In this document: positions 11,158-13,527 of the stretch, one piece after another
Numbering within the stretch: the stretch's first letter is position 1
Layout: every line of letters begins with the position of its first letter
From: Acidobacteriota bacterium
GTDB taxonomy: Bacteria; Acidobacteriota; Blastocatellia; Pyrinomonadales; Pyrinomonadaceae
Reading direction: 5' to 3'
Assembly (NCBI GenBank): GCA_023436495.1
Contig: JAEZIT010000010.1
Coordinates: 1 to 13,527 of the forward strand
DNA: 13,527 nt
Translations under genes and position numbers: made by a program
Notes under the pieces: generated by a model
Database searches by the model: none
Told to the model about the DNA's origin: nothing
What the model saw: the letters and a program-made list of their open reading frames with translations, nothing else

Positions 11158-13515
11158 CTACCAGCTAAATCTCGCCTGAAGCTCGATCCTGCGGTTTGCC
11201 GTTCCGCCTCCGCCGCCAAACCCGCCGAAACCGCCGGACGTCGATGTCGACTGTCCAAATCGTCCCGAAACCAGGTTGCCGACTGGCGAACCGAAGTTTA
11301 CGTTGTTGAACAAATTCATTATGTTCAACCCAATGTTTAGATTGTATGACTTCCGTGTTTCTCCGCCGCCGAAGAAACCACCGCCGCCGCCCATTCTGCC
11401 GCCACGCCCACCGCCGCGTCCTCCCATGCCGGGAATTCCGCCGCCCTGGCCGCCGCCGCCGGCACCGCGTGCCGTTTCGGCCGATTTACCGAATCCGAAC
11501 GTCTTCCCGATTCGCATGTTCACGCTGAAATATTTCGGGCTCTGCCCGTAATTTCTCGGGATGATCGAATTCGGGTCGTTCCCGTTCTGGCTGCAGTACG
11601 AGGCGTTCAGCCCCAACTCCGCACAGCGGTCCCAGAGCTGCTGGAACGTTGGACGTTCCGTGAACAGAGCGTCCCCGTTCGCGTCGATACCACGTGTGAT
11701 ATTGAACGGACGTCCGCTGTTCGCGATGATGAACGGGCTCAGCGAAATGCCCCACGGGATCTGGAAATTGCCGCCGATCATGAAATTATGGCGGATATCG
11801 CCCGATGCCCTGCCCCATTCGTCGGACAGGTCATAGCTGTATGCCGGGAAGCTGCCCGCTCCGTCAGCGTCGCTGTTCGAAAACCCTAGACGGTAATTGC
11901 CCCACAGCGAAAATCCTTGCGTCAGATTCGAACGCAGGCTGACGATCATCTGGTTCTGATTCGCCGTGCCGCTCGATTCGTACTGGTATATATTACCCTG
12001 CGTCGGGTCCGGCCGCGGTGCGTTCAGACAATTCACCTGCTCCGGACATATGGGCGCGTTGATGTTGCGCGAACGCAGAACGTGCAGCGTCCGGGCTCCG
12101 ATATAGAAGACCGACAGCATTGTTCGCTGCGGCAATTGATGCTCAACGCCGAGCGCCGTCTGGATCGTATTGGGCGACTGCAGTTCCGGCGATACCAGCC
12201 TGATCGTGTTCGATGCCGGAAGCAGCGTCTGGATCTCGGCAGCCGTCGGAACATTTGTTACGCCGTTCACTGAAAATACCGGCTGTGCCAGGAGCTGTCG
12301 GGCTATTGCACGCCTCACCGGGTCCGGATCGTTTGCGTTGACGATCAGGTTCACCTGGTTAAATCCATTGAACCTTTCCGCCTGAAGCGTCAGGTTCTCG
12401 CTGAACCGGTCGTAAAAAATACCTACGCCGCCGCGAAATACGGTCTTCGACGGCTTTGAACCGCCCGCTCCCGGCGACCACGCAAACGCAAGCCTCGGGG
12501 CAAAGTTGCCGTTATCGCTTATGTTCGTCTGGTTTTCGTACCGCAGCCCGAAACTCAGTGTCAGCCCAGGATTCAGCCGCCAGTCGTCCGTGATGAACAG
12601 GCCGTAATCCGTTCGCGAAACGCTCAGCTCCGGCGTACCGGTCGTTATGCTGAACTGCGTCGGGTCGTACGCCCCGTTCGTGTTTCCAAGCAGGTTCTGC
12701 CTGTAATGCTCCAGAGGCGTAACTCCGGTAAATCCAGAGAACGTGAACGTACCGCCAAAGTTGTTCTCCGAACGGTCGCTTAGCGTGAGGCTGCGAACGC
12801 GTCCGCCGAATTTCACCGCGTGCTGCGAACTCTTTCCGAACGAAGTCGTCGTGTAATTCTGCAGTTCCCAGTCGCGTTCCTTATTAAAGCTCAATCCGAT
12901 CTGCGATCCGCCCCCCACAAACGCGTCCGGTACGCTGATGGTCGGGATCGAATTGTCGCCCGCCTGTTCGCGGTCTGACCAATCATATTCGAATCGCGTT
13001 TCATTGACCGTCCGAGCGTTTAGAATCGCCGTTTCGGTCAAACGGATCTCATGATCGCGGTTGCTCGTTTCATACGCACGCGTCGGCAGCGAAGTGCCGC
13101 CGATACCCTGATTTTCGACCGATGAACGCGAAAAACTGTACCTGACGACCAGCGTATGGTCCTTGTTGATCGCGTAATCAAAACGTGGGCTGAACGAGAA
13201 TCTGCGGTTCGGCACCTGAAATTCTTCGCGGAAATTTACCGGATTCAGCGACGGGTCGAGAATGACCGCGTTCACCACAGCGTTGTTGTCGATATCGCGG
13301 TTATTGATATCGATAAAAAATGAAGATTTGCCCTTCTGCACGGGCCCCGAAACGTTGCCGCCGAAAAATCGCGTCTGGCTCGGGGCACGGTTCAGTGCGA
13401 ACGGGTTCCTGGAATTCAGGCTCTCGTCGTTGAAATTAAAGAATGCGCTGCCGCGGAATTTGTCCGAACCGGGCCGCGTCAGGGTCGCGGTGCAGGCGCA
13501 CCCCAGCCGGGGGGA
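11158..13515 (-). CDS. Oar-like TonB-dependent receptor, 5'-partial
   Basis: This outer-membrane beta-barrel of the large Oar/carboxypeptidase-regulatory-like TonB-dependent receptor group probably imports oligosaccharides, peptides or metal chelates using TonB energy. The reading frame covers about 785 residues. It begins in the plug/barrel junction motif TLTRPGSDKFRGSAFFNFND, continues SRNPFALNRAP and FFGGNVSGPV, and runs through alternating barrel strands (FAPRLAFAWSPG, GVGIFYDRF, LTLSFGLRYENQ). It ends in a typical outer-membrane C-terminal strand, ELQARFSW. Near the C-terminus are a Gly/Arg-rich run (about 11380-11475) and a second Gly-rich run (about 11205-11245). The N-terminal signal peptide, carboxypeptidase-like domain and most of the plug are missing. 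A GTG at 13341 is not the start, because family-like sequence continues upstream. An in-frame TAA at 13516-13518 stops the frame near the window edge, where the sequence is suspect. The gene has its own terminator at 11088-11124. Confidence 0.93.
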   Translation of the reverse strand, partial: SPRLGCACTATLTRPGSDKFRGSAFFNFNDESLNSRNPFALNRAPSQTRFFGGNVSGPVQKGKSSFFIDINNRDIDNNAVVNAVILDPSLNPVNFREEFQVPNRRFSFSPRFDYAINKDHTLVVRYSFSRSSVENQGIGGTSLPTRAYETSNRDHEIRLTETAILNARTVNETRFEYDWSDREQAGDNSIPTISVPDAFVGGGSQIGLSFNKERDWELQNYTTTSFGKSSQHAVKFGGRVRSLTLSDRSENNFGGTFTFSGFTGVTPLEHYRQNLLGNTNGAYDPTQFSITTGTPELSVSRTDYGLFITDDWRLNPGLTLSFGLRYENQTNISDNGNFAPRLAFAWSPGAGGSKPSKTVFRGGVGIFYDRFSENLTLQAERFNGFNQVNLIVNANDPDPVRRAIARQLLAQPVFSVNGVTNVPTAAEIQTLLPASNTIRLVSPELQSPNTIQTALGVEHQLPQRTMLSVFYIGARTLHVLRSRNINAPICPEQVNCLNAPRPDPTQGNIYQYESSGTANQNQMIVSLRSNLTQGFSLWGNYRLGFSNSDADGAGSFPAYSYDLSDEWGRASGDIRHNFMIGGNFQIPWGISLSPFIIANSGRPFNITRGIDANGDALFTERPTFQQLWDRCAELGLNASYCSQNGNDPNSIIPRNYGQSPKYFSVNMRIGKTFGFGKSAETARGAGGGGQGGGIPGMGGRGGGRGGRMGGGGGFFGGGETRKSYNLNIGLNIMNLFNNVNFGSPVGNLVSGRFGQSTSTSGGFGGFGGGGGTANRRIELQARFSW

Positions 13516-13527
13516 TTATGCAGAGAA

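Noticed and set aside
11158..13341. GTG at 13341 as the true start of the receptor
   Set aside because: Upstream codons continue with family-typical sequence (FFGGNVSGPV, SRNPFA, TRPG), so the start is artificial.

Overview
The window looks like a chromosomal (probably metagenome-derived) contig from a Gram-negative, GC-moderate bacterium, most likely Acidobacteriota of the Blastocatellia/Pyrinomonadaceae kind. This is inferred from three things: an Oar-like TonB-dependent receptor with glycine-rich inserts near its C-terminus, FecR-like secreted proteins with a C-terminal membrane helix, and an intergenic region full of short palindromic repeats. No 16S rRNA gene or other decisive taxonomic marker is present, so the assignment is tentative.

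Left third (1-3540, minus strand): the translation/transcription operon rimP-nusA-infB, with infB cut by the left window edge just as its GTPase P-loop begins. A good sigma70-type promoter (TATAAT -10) lies before rimP. Between that promoter and the rimP start codon is a terminator-like hairpin with a U-tract, a candidate attenuator of the whole operon.

Middle-left (3544-6032, minus strand): a probable three-gene sugar operon. It encodes a XylF-like sugar-binding lipoprotein, a ROK-family sugar kinase and a small unknown protein with a possible winged-helix fold. No ABC permease or ATPase gene accompanies the binding protein.

A 458-bp divergent intergenic region (6033-6490) carries promoter-like signals in both directions.

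Middle (6491-7885, plus strand): two tandem paralogous exported FecR-like proteins, each with a signal peptide, a beta-rich domain, a C-terminal transmembrane helix and an identical VSPTR ending. A large hairpin separates the genes, and a perfect 30-bp palindrome follows the second. Next (8020-10336, plus strand) come UDP-glucose 6-dehydrogenase and a WbpP-like UDP-sugar 4-epimerase. Together they would supply UDP-uronic acids or UDP-HexNAc sugars for exopolysaccharide, capsule or LPS.

Right (10337-13527): an 820-bp non-coding stretch between convergent genes, packed with at least ten small inverted or dispersed repeats, including three GGACC-N3-GGTCC hairpins and four copies of a 'CTCCGTAGGAG...CCCGTTTGTAG' element, two of them paired REPIN-fashion. 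A minus-strand Oar-like TonB-dependent receptor follows, truncated at its 5' end near the window edge, where the last ~40 bases no longer look like the gene.

I found no complete new defence or mobile system. The most noteworthy items are the rimP leader hairpin, the VSPTR-tailed FecR-like pair, and the repeat island, whose hairpin stems show compensatory base changes.
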